64,000 nucleotides of DNA from Choanephora cucurbitarum. Lineage: Eukaryota; Mucoromycota; Mucoromycetes; Mucorales; Choanephoraceae. This document shows, piece by piece, positions 11,241 through 23,071 of the stretch. The stretch spans positions 1 to 64,000 of the forward strand of contig JAIWNI010000112.1 of the NCBI GenBank assembly GCA_025331435.1. The letters run 5' to 3'. Both the position numbers and the translations under genes were made by a program. The notes beneath the pieces were generated by a model. The model had not been told where the DNA came from, made no database searches, and was given only the letters and a program-made list of their open reading frames with translations. Numbering within the stretch: the first letter of the stretch is position 1; every line of letters begins with the position of its first letter.

Positions 11241-14200
11241 ATGCCGACAAGTGGCGAAAGAGATTCACTTGTCAATGGTGGCTCGGATGGTCACTTTGAC
11301 TTATCGCCAGAAGAATTAAGTAACTTATTTGATCCTAAAAATGAAGAATTGCTCGAGAAATTGGGTGGTATTAAGGGTATCTGTAAACGTGTACGTGTCG
11401 ATCCTTCAACTGGTTTATCTGCTGATGAAGGCTCGAGCGATTCTTCTCAACAACCCTTCCAAGACCGTCAATCGTATTATGGCCGAAACATTTTGCCAGA
11501 GCCCAAGACAAAATCTTTTCTTCAATTGCTTTGGGCTGCCTATAACGACAAGACCCTCATCATGCTAAGGTAAATGATTTCCATGTTTACTTAAGCTTAC
11601 ATGATGACGTCAAAAACTCATCATTTTATTTGATTTCTATTAGTATTGCTTCTATTGTTTCATTGGCTGTAGGCATATGGGAAGACTATTCTCCTCGTCA
11701 CCCTGAAGATGAGCCTCGTGTAGGATGGTAACACATAGTTCCTTTTTTTTTGCCACACTCCAAAGAATATTAAAATTGATTGACGTACTTGCCTTATTTA
11801 GGGTTGAAGGTACTGCTATTCTTGTCGCTGTCTTGGCAGTCGTTCTGACAAACGCCGTCAACGACTACCAAAAGGAAGCTCAATTTAAGAAATTAAATGC
11901 TAAGAAAGAAGATCGTACAGTCAAAGTGCTTCGTAGTGGTCGCGAAAAACAAATTTCTGTTTATGATTTAAACGTAGGTGACGTCTTGATGTTAGAGCCA
12001 GGAGATATCATTCCTGTAGATGGTCTCTTCATAAAGGGTCACAACTTGGCTTGTGATGAATCTTCAGCCACCGGTGAATCAGATACCATGAAAAAGAAAC
12101 CTGAAGGCGAAGGCGACTGCTTTATCTTATCAGGATCTAAAGTATTGGAAGGTGTTGGTCGTGCTGTCGTACTTGCTGTCGGTGAACACTCATTCTTTGG
12201 AAAGACAATGATGTCCATGCGTGGTGACGAAGCTGAAGGCACTCCTCTTCAAAACAAATTAGATACCTTGGCTGAACAAATTGCTAAGCTTGGTTTTGCT
12301 GCTGCCATTACCATGTTACTTGCTCTCGTCATCAAATATTTTGTTACTGCTGCCTTGGCTCCTGAATTCCCTGCTGGAAGTGATATTGCTGCTTCTATGA
12401 TCTCTATTGTTATCCAAGCCATCACCATCATTGTTGTTGCAGTCCCTGAGGGTCTCCCTATGGCTGTCACAATGGCTTTGGCATTTGCTACCACTCAAAT
12501 GCTCAAGGATTCTAACTTGGTGCGTGTCCTTGCTGCCTGTGAAACTATGGGTAATGCAACTGCCATCTGTTCTGACAAGACTGGTACATTAACTCAAAAC
12601 AAGATGACAATCACTGAAGGTACATTGGCTCAAGAGGCCTTTGATACTCCTGAAAATGCAAAGGAGTGGTCCGAAAAGGTTGACAAGAAGAATGTATTGC
12701 CTCTTATTTTTGAAGCTATTGCTTTGAATTCAACTGCTTTTGAAGGAAAGGATGAGAACGGAAAGGCAGACTTTGTTGGTTCTAAAACAGAATGTGCTCT
12801 CTTGGCTTTCTCAAAGAACTTGGGTAGCAACTATGAAGATTTGCGTCACGATGCCACCGTCGCCAAAGTCTACCCATTTGCTTCCAAGCGTAAGACCATG
12901 ACCACTATTGTCGAAACAAAGGAAAATGCTGCTGCCTCTACCACACAATCTGATTACCGTATTCACGTCAAGGGTGCTTCTGAAATTGTTTTGGAAGGCT
13001 GTAAGTCTTACATCGATGCCAAGGGTGAAGTTCATAAACTCGATAAGGAGGCTATTGTCAAAGTAAATGGTATCATTTCCTCCTATGCTGATAAAGCTTT
13101 GCGTACTATTGCCCTTGCCTATCGTGATATCTCTAAGTCTCAATACAAGAAATGTTCCGACGACGAACCCCCATCTGATGAGCTGGTCTTAATTGGTATT
13201 GTTGGTATTATGGATCCTTTGCGTCCTGGTGTCGTCGAATCTGTTACTGCTTTCCGTGAAGCTGGTGTCTTTGTACGTATGATTACTGGTGATAACTTGA
13301 ATACAGCTAAGGCCATTGCTCGTAACGCTGGTATCTTGACAAAGGGTGGTGTTGCTATCACAGGTCCTGAACTCCGCAATATGTCTGTTGAAGAGCAACG
13401 TAAGATTATCCCTCGCTTGCAAGTGTTGGCTCGTTCTTCCCCTACTGATAAGACCATCGTCGTCAACCGCCTTCAAGAACAAGATCAAGTAGTTGGTATG
13501 ACAGGTGATGGTACAAATGATGGTCCTGCTCTCAAGATGGCTGATGTTGGTTTCTCTATGGGTATTGCTGGTACTGAAGTAGCTAAAGAAGCTTCTGACA
13601 TCATTTTGATGGATGATAACTTCAACTCTATTTTGAAGGCTTTGATGTGGGGTCGTGCTGTTAACGATGGTGTTCGTAAATTCTTGACTTTCCAATTGAC
13701 TGTTAACATCGCTGCTGTTGTACTATCCTTTATTTCTGCTATTGCATCTGAAGATGCTGAAAGTATCTTGAGTGCTGTTCAGTTGCTTTGGGTCAACTTG
13801 ATTATGGATACCTTGGCTGCTCTTGCTTTGGCTACTGAACCTCCTACTGATGATCTGTTGTACCGCAAGCCTATCTCTAAATATGCTCATTTGATCAACT
13901 ATAGAATGGCCAAGATGATCCTTGGTCAAGCTATATTCCAAATCATTGTCAACTTAATTATCATTTACCTAGGTGCTCGTATCTTCCACCTTGGCGATAC
14001 TGAATATGACAGTGAAGTCTTGCGAACTATGGTATTCAATGTCTTTGTATTCCTTCAGGTCTTCAATGAAATCAACTGTCGTCGTATTGATGGAACATTG
14101 AATGTGTTCAAAGACATATTCGACAACTGGATTTTTGTTGCTGTTCAGATTGCAGTTGTCGTCGGTCAATATTTAATTGTTACTTTCGGTGGTATTGCTT

Positions 14201-14610
14201 TCAAGACTGTTCCATTGTCTTTGAACCAATGGCTCGTTACTGTAGCTATTGGCGCTTTGTCTATCCCTGTTGGTACTATCATTCGCTTGATTCCTGATTG
14301 TGGTTGTGAACGTAAGTTTAATGAAGAAGCCAAGCCTTTGGCCAGTTATTCTCGTATGCACTGGGAAGGTGCCATCGGTGATGTTCGTGATGAACTTCGT
14401 GTTTACAGTCTCTTGCGTCGTAACCGTGGTAACAAGTCAAGAGAAATCCCTAAGCGCTCCAACACAAACAACTCCGAGTCTACTGGATTCAACACAAACA
14501 ATACAAATTACGGTGCTGTCAGTAACGGTAACCATCAACAAAACCGTTTTGCAGGCCTTGTCAAGAATGCAAAGCAGTTCAACAAATCTCACTCGAACAA
14601 TGACAATTAA
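11241..14610 (+). CDS. PMC1: P2B-type Ca2+-transporting ATPase, PMC1/PMCA family
   Basis: Three exons, 11241-11569, 11644-11727 and 11802-14610, give 1,073 aa. It has the actuator TGES loop (SSATGESDTMKKK), the PEGLP turn of TM4 that binds calcium, the phosphorylated Asp in DKTGTLT (near 12574), and the hinge motif GDGTNDGPALK (near 13505). Ten transmembrane segments can be placed. It pumps Ca2+ out of the cytosol, at the vacuole in yeast Pmc1 and at the plasma membrane in animal PMCA. The C-terminal tail holds a basic Trp-containing segment (HWEGAIGDVRDELRVYSLLRR) that could be a calmodulin-type site, but this is inference. The tail ends in low-complexity Asn/Ser. Codon use is strongly biased, suggesting good expression. 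Confidence 0.93.
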
Positions 14611-14672
14611 AGAAAAAAAAATTCGATCTGTATAAATAAACATGTAATACATTTTATTAGACATACATAGCT

Positions 14673-15926
14673 TTATTGGCACAGCTCAACAGTGTTTTGA
14701 GCCATTGAATTCAAAAAGGCTAATTTAGCTGCATTTGTCATTTTACCATGGATTTTAGTTTGGACAGATGCATGCTTACAAAGATCATTTAAGCTTGACA
14801 GGTCATCTAAACTGGCTGAACTATTGTCCCAAGCAATATAGATGGACACTTTAGTATTGCGTTTGTTTATATGGACATGAGACATTTCTCTGTCCAAAGT
14901 AAAGCAAATGCTCACAAAGACAGACATAGAGGGTTCCAGATGATAAAGGCAAGTTCTCAATTTGCTCAATGGAAAGCTATCATGGCAAAAGCGAACATTG
15001 AAATCCTTGATTTGCATACCAAATCGTATTAGTTGTTGAACTGTTGCATCTAAAGCAATGTCATTCTGGTGAACCAGATCAATTCGCTCCAAGACCCAAC
15101 TGTCCAAGCTTGGAAATTTTTGCAACATGAATTCGATATCTTTCCTATCTTGCGCAAGACCGTTCTGAATCTGAAGATGCCTAAGTCTCATATGTGGAGT
15201 GATAGAAACAGAAGGCATGGGGCCAAAGATGCAAGGCTTAAGATGATCATTAAAAATGATAAAGACCTGAATAGTTTGACAGCTGTCCAATATAGTATTG
15301 AGCTCTTCTATTGCGAAACAGCCATGTAAGCGTAGTGCTGTTAAGGACTTGAAGCAATAAAGCCTGTTGCGAAGAGCTGCAAAAGCAGGTAGAAGGTTAT
15401 GATAACCATCGTTAAATAACTTGAGAAGTGTAATGCTATCCCTTAGTGCGTACATCACATGAACATAAAGAAGATCAGACTCCTCGTCAGTTTTGAGATA
15501 TTTCGTCAGCATATTGGAGCTTTCGCCCACATATTTGACTCTTTGGAGACAATGGTTCTTGTTAACGCTATCGATTATGCAAGGCCAGATCAAGTTTCTG
15601 GCAAGAGGCGAACAGTGAATTGATTCAACATTTGGGCAGGCACGAAAGATAGTGTCCACTATCTGCTTTAGCTTTCCATCAAAGTCAGCGATAGCAAAGT
15701 CGTCTGTAAACGTGATGCTTCTGACAATATCTCCTGGATGACAAGGTGATTTGCTTAGAATATCTGTGAACTCGAAGACATTACCAGTCACCTTAAATTG
15801 GTGATAAGGAAAGCCATATGCCTGCTGATACCACCAATTACAAGTCAATCTGAACTGACATAGATCGCGTCCTAGTATCTTAGTAATTTGTTGCAATATT
15901 TCAGATGGAAGTTCAGCCCAAGACAT
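14673..15926 (-). CDS. F-box protein, probably with degenerate leucine-rich repeats
   Basis: Single exon of 417 codons from the ATG at 15926. Residues 1-40 form an F-box (MSWAELPSEILQQITKIL, then LCQFRLTCNWWYQQAY), which would bind Skp1 in an SCF ubiquitin ligase. The rest has irregular Leu-rich units (LRLHGCFAIEELNTIL, LSKLRTCLYHLEPSM) like the LRR-type F-box proteins that are greatly expanded in Mucorales. Target unknown. Convergent with the Ca2+ ATPase: the two stop codons are 62 bp apart. Confidence 0.8.
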   Translation of the reverse strand: MSWAELPSEILQQITKILGRDLCQFRLTCNWWYQQAYGFPYHQFKVTGNVFEFTDILSKSPCHPGDIVRSITFTDDFAIADFDGKLKQIVDTIFRACPNVESIHCSPLARNLIWPCIIDSVNKNHCLQRVKYVGESSNMLTKYLKTDEESDLLYVHVMYALRDSITLLKLFNDGYHNLLPAFAALRNRLYCFKSLTALRLHGCFAIEELNTILDSCQTIQVFIIFNDHLKPCIFGPMPSVSITPHMRLRHLQIQNGLAQDRKDIEFMLQKFPSLDSWVLERIDLVHQNDIALDATVQQLIRFGMQIKDFNVRFCHDSFPLSKLRTCLYHLEPSMSVFVSICFTLDREMSHVHINKRNTKVSIYIAWDNSSASLDDLSSLNDLCKHASVQTKIHGKMTNAAKLAFLNSMAQNTVELCQ

Positions 15927-16819
15927 CAAATAGAAAAGAAGATGAAAAAAAAATAAGCTACAAAAAGAGAAAGGATGAAGCATTAAAGTCAATTATTAAT
16001 TCATCTCCGCTTAAAAAACGAAGCAGATTTGGCAGAATGCTTGGAGCAACTGGTAACGGTTGCTTTGAAATTCTATTCACGTTCTGCTTATTTGGGTCTT
16101 CTCTTCAATTGACTCATTCTCATATTTAATGTTATTTCTATGCGCCATAACCTTCAAAGATCAAACTTTGGCTTTTTACGATAACATGCAACTTTTTTTG
16201 GTTATTTGTATGACTCCATTTCAACAGGTCAACTGATTGTATTCAACTAGCACAATACCGAACTTTTCCTAAAATACACAAATTGCAATTCAATTTCAAT
16301 GATTGGTTCAAGTTGGATAAAATAATTGATGATTGTAGTATTCGTTGCTTATAGTAAAGAAAAAGTTACTAGTGACATACTTGATATCAACAATTACAAA
16401 CCACACAACTGCAGGCAGTAAACAGAAATCATAAGAAAACAATAAAGTAAGCTATTGCTGACAATTGTCTCGATTCTATGATGAATCATACAATTGAAAA
16501 TATGAAAGCTGGTATCTGATTGAATGTTTCCAAAATGATAGTTAGCTTCAATTAGCTGATAACAGCAGGACACATGTATACTTGTGAATATGCCAAATCA
16601 ATCTATATTTCTAGTTCAACAGTTCCCAAGCCAAGCTGTTGCTTACAGCCTAAGGATGGAGGGCTGTTTTCAATATCACTGTAGTCTTTTTTTTGTTTCA
16701 AGGAGAAGTACAGAGTAATTCTTTATTGCATAAATTTATGATCATTGCAAATAGACATTTGTCTACTTCTTTACAGTTGATTGTCACACCATATAACAAA
16801 GCAAAACATAGTTAAACCG
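15927..16819. other. Intergenic upstream of the F-box gene
   Basis: About 890 bp of AT-rich sequence between the F-box start and the 3' end of the next minus-strand gene. It should contain the F-box promoter. I see no further gene, tRNA or repeat in it. Confidence 0.5.
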
Positions 16820-18254
16820 TTAGCGTTTGCTTTTCTTCAAAAAATAAACAACTTGTGCGTCATAGTCAATTGATTTTATACAGGTTGGCTGAATTAGTCT
16901 TTCCATTTCCTTTAGCACTTCTCCATTGTCGTGATAGATGCCTATCCATTTACCCACCCAAGCAATTGGAGCTGATAGATATGCTTTGCAAAGCATTTCT
17001 ATAGCCAAGATGCGCATTGAATCATTGTATTTGGTCATTAATAACTTAAATGTTGGGTATGGATTATAGTGGTAATGTTCGAAGTATCGAATTGGGTTAT
17101 TGTTGACAACGGATTTTATCAATGATCTACCAAACACACCTTCATTAGTGTCAAGAGACACAAGCGTGATGCGACGGTTTGCTGCCTTCGGATTCTGAGT
17201 ATGGCAACATTGGTATATAATATCAAGAACAGTATAATAAGGTTGGACAGCCTCCTAGTTTTTTTAAAAAAAAGAAATCAGTATGCATTTATAAATTAAA
17301 ACATTTAGCATTTGTGTACCTTTTTAATGGCATAAAGCTGGTCCATAAGCCCTAAGAGACTTTTTGAGAGTTCCTCAAAACGGCCTGCTTTGATACAACA
17401 ATCAACAGACAATTCAAACACTAATTCCAGAACACCAAAAGCATGTCAATACATATTGAACTATTCTCTAGAAGGAATACACAAACCTTTGATAGCAAAG
17501 TCGTAATCTCCCCTACTCCATTCGGAAGCATAGACTCCTTCTCGAAGTTTACGCAACAAATCAACAATTGGATCCCATGCTTTCGGATCAAAGTCATCGT
17601 TAATTTGAGACACCTACATATCCTTTTTCTTTAGACATGGATTTCATCACAAGTTTAATGCTTCTAGAGTAAAAGGAAAAAAGCAGACCTTGGACAAAAT
17701 CAGCGACCATAGTTCATGTTGCAATTCTACTGATTTCAGACTAAGAAAAAAAAGAAATCGTTTTTATTGTCATTCATCGCTCTCTTCTCTATCATGATTG
17801 ATTGTGTGGTTTATTTTCTTCTTTTTGGCTTTCATTTTCGCACCTTTGTTTAGAGTTTGTATTATCGGATCGGCTAACAAGTGATAATTCTTCCACCGAG
17901 TTTGCTTTCTCTTTTTCAGCTGTCCAATCTCTTGTTGATTTTTTAAGGCCTTGATTTTCCTCTACTACATTAATGAATATTTAGATAAACAAATGAGCCT
18001 GATTAATAGAACTCAAGTTCCTTACCATTCTTATCGCTATTGAATTTGTGAACATTGTGTTTTAACTTGTCTGAGCCTAGCAAACAGTTGGTGCTATGCT
18101 ATTTGTAAAACACTCAATTCTATCTACCTATTTGCTCTGTGTATTCCCTATAACCTCGACTTCCTCGGTTATTGACGTCGCTTTTTTCGACTTCATTATC
18201 CAGGTCCCAAATTCTGATTGTAAGTCCTTCGATAGGTGCTTTTTTATCTGACAT
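16820..18254 (-). CDS. SAC3/GANP-family helical (PCI-like) protein
   Basis: Seven exons (18254-18128, 18076-18026, 17964-17844, 17740-17689, 17613-17487, 17420-17320, 17254-16820) join in phase to 337 aa. The N-terminus is charged and probably disordered. From about residue 120 it is all-helical, with an adaptor-like stretch (VFELSVDCCIKAGRFEELSK, then LLGLMDQLYAIKK). Next come a repeat of basic/aromatic residues (NNNPIRYFEHYHY) and helices ending in AYLSAPIAWVGKWIGIY. This pattern resembles the SAC3/GANP/THP3 domain of mRNA-export and transcription-coupled complexes. The identification rests on pattern only; another PCI-type subunit is possible. Confidence 0.6.
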
Positions 18255-19285
18255 GTTGTTGTTTTGTTGACAGAAAGAAAAGTAAAACAAAAGGTGCGAA
18301 ATAAAATTTTGATACTCAATGACGTATTGGGCACATTTTTTTTTAGTTTTCCAAGTTTTGCGTTACTTTATTACGTCTATGCACTATTTCCAAAAGCAGG
18401 TTGCATAATAACTCGATATGGCTCGACTGATCAACATTAGGGATTTGCTAGTTTTCTTCTATAGGTGATACAACACTCGAAAGAAAGAGAAAACAACAGC
18501 GCGTCTCCCTTACATCAACTTCGCATGTATACTACTAGTGATAATAGCAGACCTATACATGATGTTCTTTCTATTCATATCGCCCTTTGGCTGGACAGCA
18601 TGGGGCTTGTCAGATTGTTGCCAAAACAAAAACTAGAATACGCTTGACTCATGCTCATTAGCAAATTCAATAGTGGAAGTAGTTATGAATCAGCATGTGT
18701 TGCCCTCTTAAGCATTAGCTTGATCAATAACAAACTACACAGGTACAAAAGTGTAGATGAAATGGAAATGCTACACTGTGGGCAGAATCAACTAAGTCCA
18801 CTACTGCAACAACGAGCATATGATTTGCATTGGCATCGACAGATTAGAAATAGCTTGCCTAAGTACATAGGCCAGCCGAGAGATAACATATTATCCTCCT
18901 TAATAACTATGCAAGTTGAAACTCACTAAGGATTGTCATATCTGATCGCACAAGTACATCTGATGAATTCTCACCATGTGTTGAGCCACAAACATGCAGA
19001 ATACAAAAAATCGAGGCAACTAAATGCAGAAATTATGCCAGAAAAATAGTATTAATCTCCAGAGCAATTAAACACGATGACATTGTATGACAAACAGCTT
19101 AAACAAAGCCTTCATCTTTTTCGTTGGCCTTTCTAAAGCTTAATAATCGCAAAAAGCCAATCATTTTGGTTTAAATTCAGTTGACCCTGCTTTTTCTTCT
19201 TTGTGTCCAAAAAAATAGGATATGAGAATAAAAACCAAAGAAAAAATAATTTTTTGTTTGTTTGTCTGTTTCATTATCGAAAAAA
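18255..19285. other. Intergenic between two divergent genes
   Basis: About 1 kb. Short open frames occur (18465-18647 and 18651-18929, plus strand), but they are separated by a stop, lack a recognisable domain, and show no splice sites joining them sensibly. Treated as non-coding. Confidence 0.5.
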
Positions 19286-20405
19286 ATGACAGCCAATTTC
19301 TATCAGTGGAGCACCGAAGCTCAATTAGAGCAATTCAAGCAATATTTGGTCAAGCACACGCCACACACTACGCCTTTCTTGGGCTGGCTTTATCTAGGCA
19401 AGATTCACAAAGCTCACCCTATTGAATCGAATCAAATTTGGTGTACACATAGTGATCCATTGAACACATCTGATACTGCCATATGGATTATTGATGGCGG
19501 TGATCGTATCCGTATTTTTGTGAATGTTGAAATTGAGTTGAACAATAAACCACTGACACCCGAAGCCAGGGACATTATTTATAACAAAAACAAGCCTACC
19601 ACCAATCTCCCTCGTTGTTATGTTGATGACAAATACCAAGAGTTGTACGAAAAAAGCCTCAAAGAAGTTACAGAGGTAATCAAGACATATTCTGCTTTAC
19701 ATGACAAAAAAGGTAAACAGGTTTAATACGCAAAGGAAAAGAAGAAGAGTCAACAATGACTAATATAACCTTGTTTCTCTTATGACTAAGCAGATGTACT
19801 TTACCATGGTTTAAGTACCTTATGGGCTCCAGCGCTTTATGAAAACTTTAATGTTCAGTTTGAAGATCCTTGCTTCAGATACTTAAAGCAAGCATCCCAG
19901 CATTCAATCAAGTCCGAACAGTTGGATCCAACATTAAAGCTTGCAGATGTTAGCATGAAGGACATTGACACTATCAAAGCTGCTACTAAAATAGACTATC
20001 CAATTGAATACCTAAAGCAGTGTGCCTCTGTCTCTACAGCCATCAAAACTAATGACAAGGATGAACGTTTGGCAGCCTGGGTTCTAACACATAGAGAGAG
20101 TAAGTGAAAGAAAGGGAGGGAGAAAAACCAGCCTTGAGTTTAACCTTGCAATAGTGTTTGTAGGTGTCCTTCAAGTTTTACCAGAATGGCGCCGTAAAGG
20201 ATTGGCTAATGTTCTCGTCGACAATATTGGTATGAAGTATATTGAACTGTTCAAAGAAGTCATGCCAGGTACACCACTTGAGAAGCTGTACTTCACTGCT
20301 ACTGTTGAGTCATCCAACATGGCCAGTGCTAAATTGTTTGATAAGATGGGTTGGACATTGACTGATCCTGGTGTTATATGGATTTTATGTAAACCTCGAG
20401 ATTAG
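19286..20405 (+). CDS. GNAT-family N-acetyltransferase
   Basis: Three exons, 19286-19712, 19794-20099 and 20164-20405, give 324 aa. The C-terminal part holds the acetyl-CoA binding motif A (VLQVLPEWRRKGLANVLVDN, RxxG/A type) and a motif-B-like end (SNMASAKLFDKMGW). The N-terminal half has a less conserved fold, similar in layout to glycine-N-acyltransferase-like GNATs, with a tandem incomplete GNAT unit followed by the active one. Substrate cannot be read from sequence; probably cytosolic, as no targeting signal is seen. It converges with RRP42, with stop codons about 90 bp apart. Confidence 0.8.
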
Positions 20406-20491
20406 ACATGATTAAATTTTAAGTAACCTTTAATTTGTTTGTTTACATATTATTTACATTGAAAAGTGTTTATATATTTTTCTGAGCGAAA

Positions 20492-21518
20492 TTAAATAAC
20501 AGCAGCAAAGAAACCAAGAGCCTCTACATGCTCTCCTTTTCTCTTTTTGTCTTGCACTGCTTCTTCATCTTGTAATAGTTTGGCATCAATCTTCTCTATC
20601 AGTGGCTTTGCTAGTGCAGTGGCAGTGCCAATCATCTCATTCAACAGACTAGGATCAATGCTTCCTGAAAGACCCTTTCGAACACTGCATACAAGGCCGT
20701 CCTTGTTGACACCCACAGTCAATGTTGCTTGTGAGCATAACTCTTCCAATACGGTGGGATCAATGATATATCTACTAGCGACTTTGTACAATGTAACTGA
20801 GATAGGCGAGTTATCCCATCCCTTGATAGGTTCGGCATCTTCAACATCGTCCATCACTTCAAATTCAAAATCTCCATCACCTAAATCTTCTACTTCTGTT
20901 TTGGGAATACGGGTATTATGCAAGGCGGCGCGAGTTGTCATGGCAATACAGTCTAAAAGGTTACCAGCAGCATCCATCACCTTTTTAGATTTTTTAAAGT
21001 ATTAGCTAAGTTATTTTTGTATCATGCATCTATTTACCATAGCATCTATATAGATAATCCAGCATTGTTGACCAGGAATAATACATAAACTCTCAAGATC
21101 AATTCCACTTTGAGTACCGTTGAAAATTCTGTCAATAGCGAGTGTCAATGTATTGTTGATTTCGTCAGCACCACGTCCTTCAAATTGCTGAGAAGCACTG
21201 GGTGAGCTATGCAAAAAAATAGTGTAAGTCATTCATTTCAGGAAAGTTTGTGGTTATGAATCACCATTCAACATTGCAGATAACGCGTCCTTGGTTGGGT
21301 TTTGATTGCTCGACTTCGCCAATCTCAACCTTGATGCCCACAAGTACATCACTATCGCCGAGACGACAACGTGCACTTCCACTTGCTTGAGACAAAAGGC
21401 CACTTTCCATAACAATATGACGGTATTCAAGACGCTTGCGACCATCAGCACGACAGTCTTGTTCAACGCCTTGTTCAATATAGGATCTCTCTGCTGGTGA
21501 AATAAGAGGAGCAGGCAT
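20492..21518 (-). CDS. RRP42: Exosome complex RNase PH-like subunit RRP42
   Basis: Three exons, 21518-21265, 21206-21038 and 20980-20492, give 303 aa. The start reads SPAERSYIEQGVEQDCRADG, the signature of the Rrp42/EXOSC7 branch of RNase PH proteins. The first splice changes the apparent Trp to Cys, giving VECSPSA as in the family. Rrp42 is one of six PH-ring subunits of the RNA exosome core, which processes and degrades RNA in nucleus and cytoplasm; in eukaryotes the ring is catalytically inactive. Its 5' flank is interrupted by a LINE inserted 133 bp upstream of the start codon, so the promoter may have been disturbed. Confidence 0.9.
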
Positions 21519-21640
21519 ATTGTAGTAAGTTTATGGAGGTTTTAGAGAAAAAAATAGATCAATTAGCTGCATGTTATAAAAATTTCAATACACAGTGGCT
21601 TGTGACTTTTATATTTTGCTAATATGATGGCCAAATACGT

Positions 21641-21651
21641 AGGATAGAGAT
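21641..21651 (+). repeat. LINE target-site duplication, 5' copy
   Basis: AGGATAGAGAT, identical to the sequence at 27058-27068 that follows the poly(A) run. Confidence 0.85.
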
Positions 21652-21653
21652 CC

Positions 21654-23069
21654 ATGGCTCTTTCCACTACTGATCCGAACCATATAAGGAAGGTGGATGG
21701 TATTTCAACAGAAGTATCATCCTCCACCCACAACCCTAATAATCAACCTTTCACCTTTCGCACCTGGGCACAAATGGTTAAGGTCCAGAAAAGACAACCA
21801 CTCTCGCTTACTGAAAATGCGGGTTCTCCTGATGAGAGTTCCTCCATGAGTACCACGATCTTCCTCCAGGCAACCGAGGACTACTCTATCGCTATAGACG
21901 CTAAGCAGTTTGAAGGAATAAACTTTAGTTCTCGAAGTTTGAATCTTGTTTTGCGCGATCAATTCCCCAAGGGTGTTGGTCTGAGAGATCGTCGTGTGGG
22001 TCGCACCCAACGATATATTGAAATTGGTTTTGAAACAGCTGCAGATCGCCTAGAAGCCCTCTCCACCCCTTTTAAATTACAGGACGATCTTATTAAGATG
22101 TCAGCCACCATGGATGGCAATGCACGAGTTGTTCGGATCGGCATCTCTAATATTCCTTTTGGTACTGCAGCTACGTTGCAGCCTCGTTTACTTGAGATTT
22201 TCCACCAATTTGGCGAAATTTTGGAAATTGGTCTTAAACATACGGCAGAGGGAGAATGGTTTAATGGCAGAGGATACGTTACTTTGAATCGAGACGTTAC
22301 TAAGAGTTATAAGGATCTAACTCCCCAAGTTCAATCATGGAAGAAGGATCATAATCTACATCTGGTGTGGAGTGACATGAAGCCTATTTGTACCTTCTGT
22401 CATGTCGACGACCATATTCGCATTAATTGTCCTGCATTAAAGCCTAGACGTAAGGCATGCTTCATTTGCGATAAGACAGACCACCTCCGTGCTGCTTGTC
22501 CTTTGGCACCTTGGAATGCCAATCGCAAACGAGCTAGACCCGTCGCTTCTACCACCAGTACCCCCATTCGGAAGGAAATCGATGAGTCCCTTCCCAAAAC
22601 TCAACCTCGTGTAGATATGGCTGCATCCATTGTGGCTTCTGCTGATGATACAATGGACCATGAGACTATATACGATGAAAATGTTATAATTTCCCAAGAG
22701 ATTTTGGAGACCCAAGAGGATATGGCTGAAGAAACTCCCCTTTCTTCAGACGAGAGCAACCATGACATACCGGATAGTCTTTTGAATGATATCGATATGT
22801 GCGATGAGCAGATGGCAGTGTTGGACGAGGAACTACCTGAAGGTGCCCCTTCCACTCCTCTGTCCCCTCCGTCTCAGTCATCTAATACGGACACAGACAG
22901 ACGCACCAAGCGCCCTGCCTCTCTTAGTCCCAGTGTGAGGAACTCGATCTCTAAGCTCCGTCACCAGGAACGCCAGCGCCATTCCACCTCTTCATCTCAG
23001 GAGCTCACTACACGCTCCGGCAGAGTTTCCAAGCCTAGCGGATCTCTGCAAGACTATCTGCGTATCTAA
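21654..23069 (+). CDS. LINE ORF1, nucleic-acid-binding Gag-like protein
   Basis: 471 aa. The middle (residues ~155-245) reads as an RRM-like fold (RVVRIGISNIPFGTAATLQP), followed by two CCHC zinc knuckles: CTFCHVDDHIRINC and CFICDKTDHLRAAC (near 22388-22500). The rest is acidic, then Ser/Arg-rich, typical of LINE ORF1 RNA chaperones that coat the element RNA. It ends in TAATG, where its stop overlaps the ORF2 start by one base. The visible ATG sits two bases inside the element, so a few N-terminal residues may be missing. Confidence 0.88.
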   Translation: MALSTTDPNHIRKVDGISTEVSSSTHNPNNQPFTFRTWAQMVKVQKRQPLSLTENAGSPDESSSMSTTIFLQATEDYSIAIDAKQFEGINFSSRSLNLVLRDQFPKGVGLRDRRVGRTQRYIEIGFETAADRLEALSTPFKLQDDLIKMSATMDGNARVVRIGISNIPFGTAATLQPRLLEIFHQFGEILEIGLKHTAEGEWFNGRGYVTLNRDVTKSYKDLTPQVQSWKKDHNLHLVWSDMKPICTFCHVDDHIRINCPALKPRRKACFICDKTDHLRAACPLAPWNANRKRARPVASTTSTPIRKEIDESLPKTQPRVDMAASIVASADDTMDHETIYDENVIISQEILETQEDMAEETPLSSDESNHDIPDSLLNDIDMCDEQMAVLDEELPEGAPSTPLSPPSQSSNTDTDRRTKRPASLSPSVRNSISKLRHQERQRHSTSSSQELTTRSGRVSKPSGSLQDYLRI

Positions 23070-23071
23070 TG
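23067..23071 (+). promoter_or_regulatory. TAATG stop-start overlap coupling ORF1 and ORF2
   Basis: The ORF1 stop (23067-23069) and the ORF2 ATG (23069-23071) share one A. The same UAAUG arrangement is known from the insect LINE SART1, where ORF2 is translated by termination-reinitiation. Coupling here is inferred from that precedent. Confidence 0.6.

Noticed and set aside
13189..13695. 168-codon frame opposite the Ca2+ ATPase
   Set aside because: Antisense shadow inside a conserved P-type ATPase; no domain.
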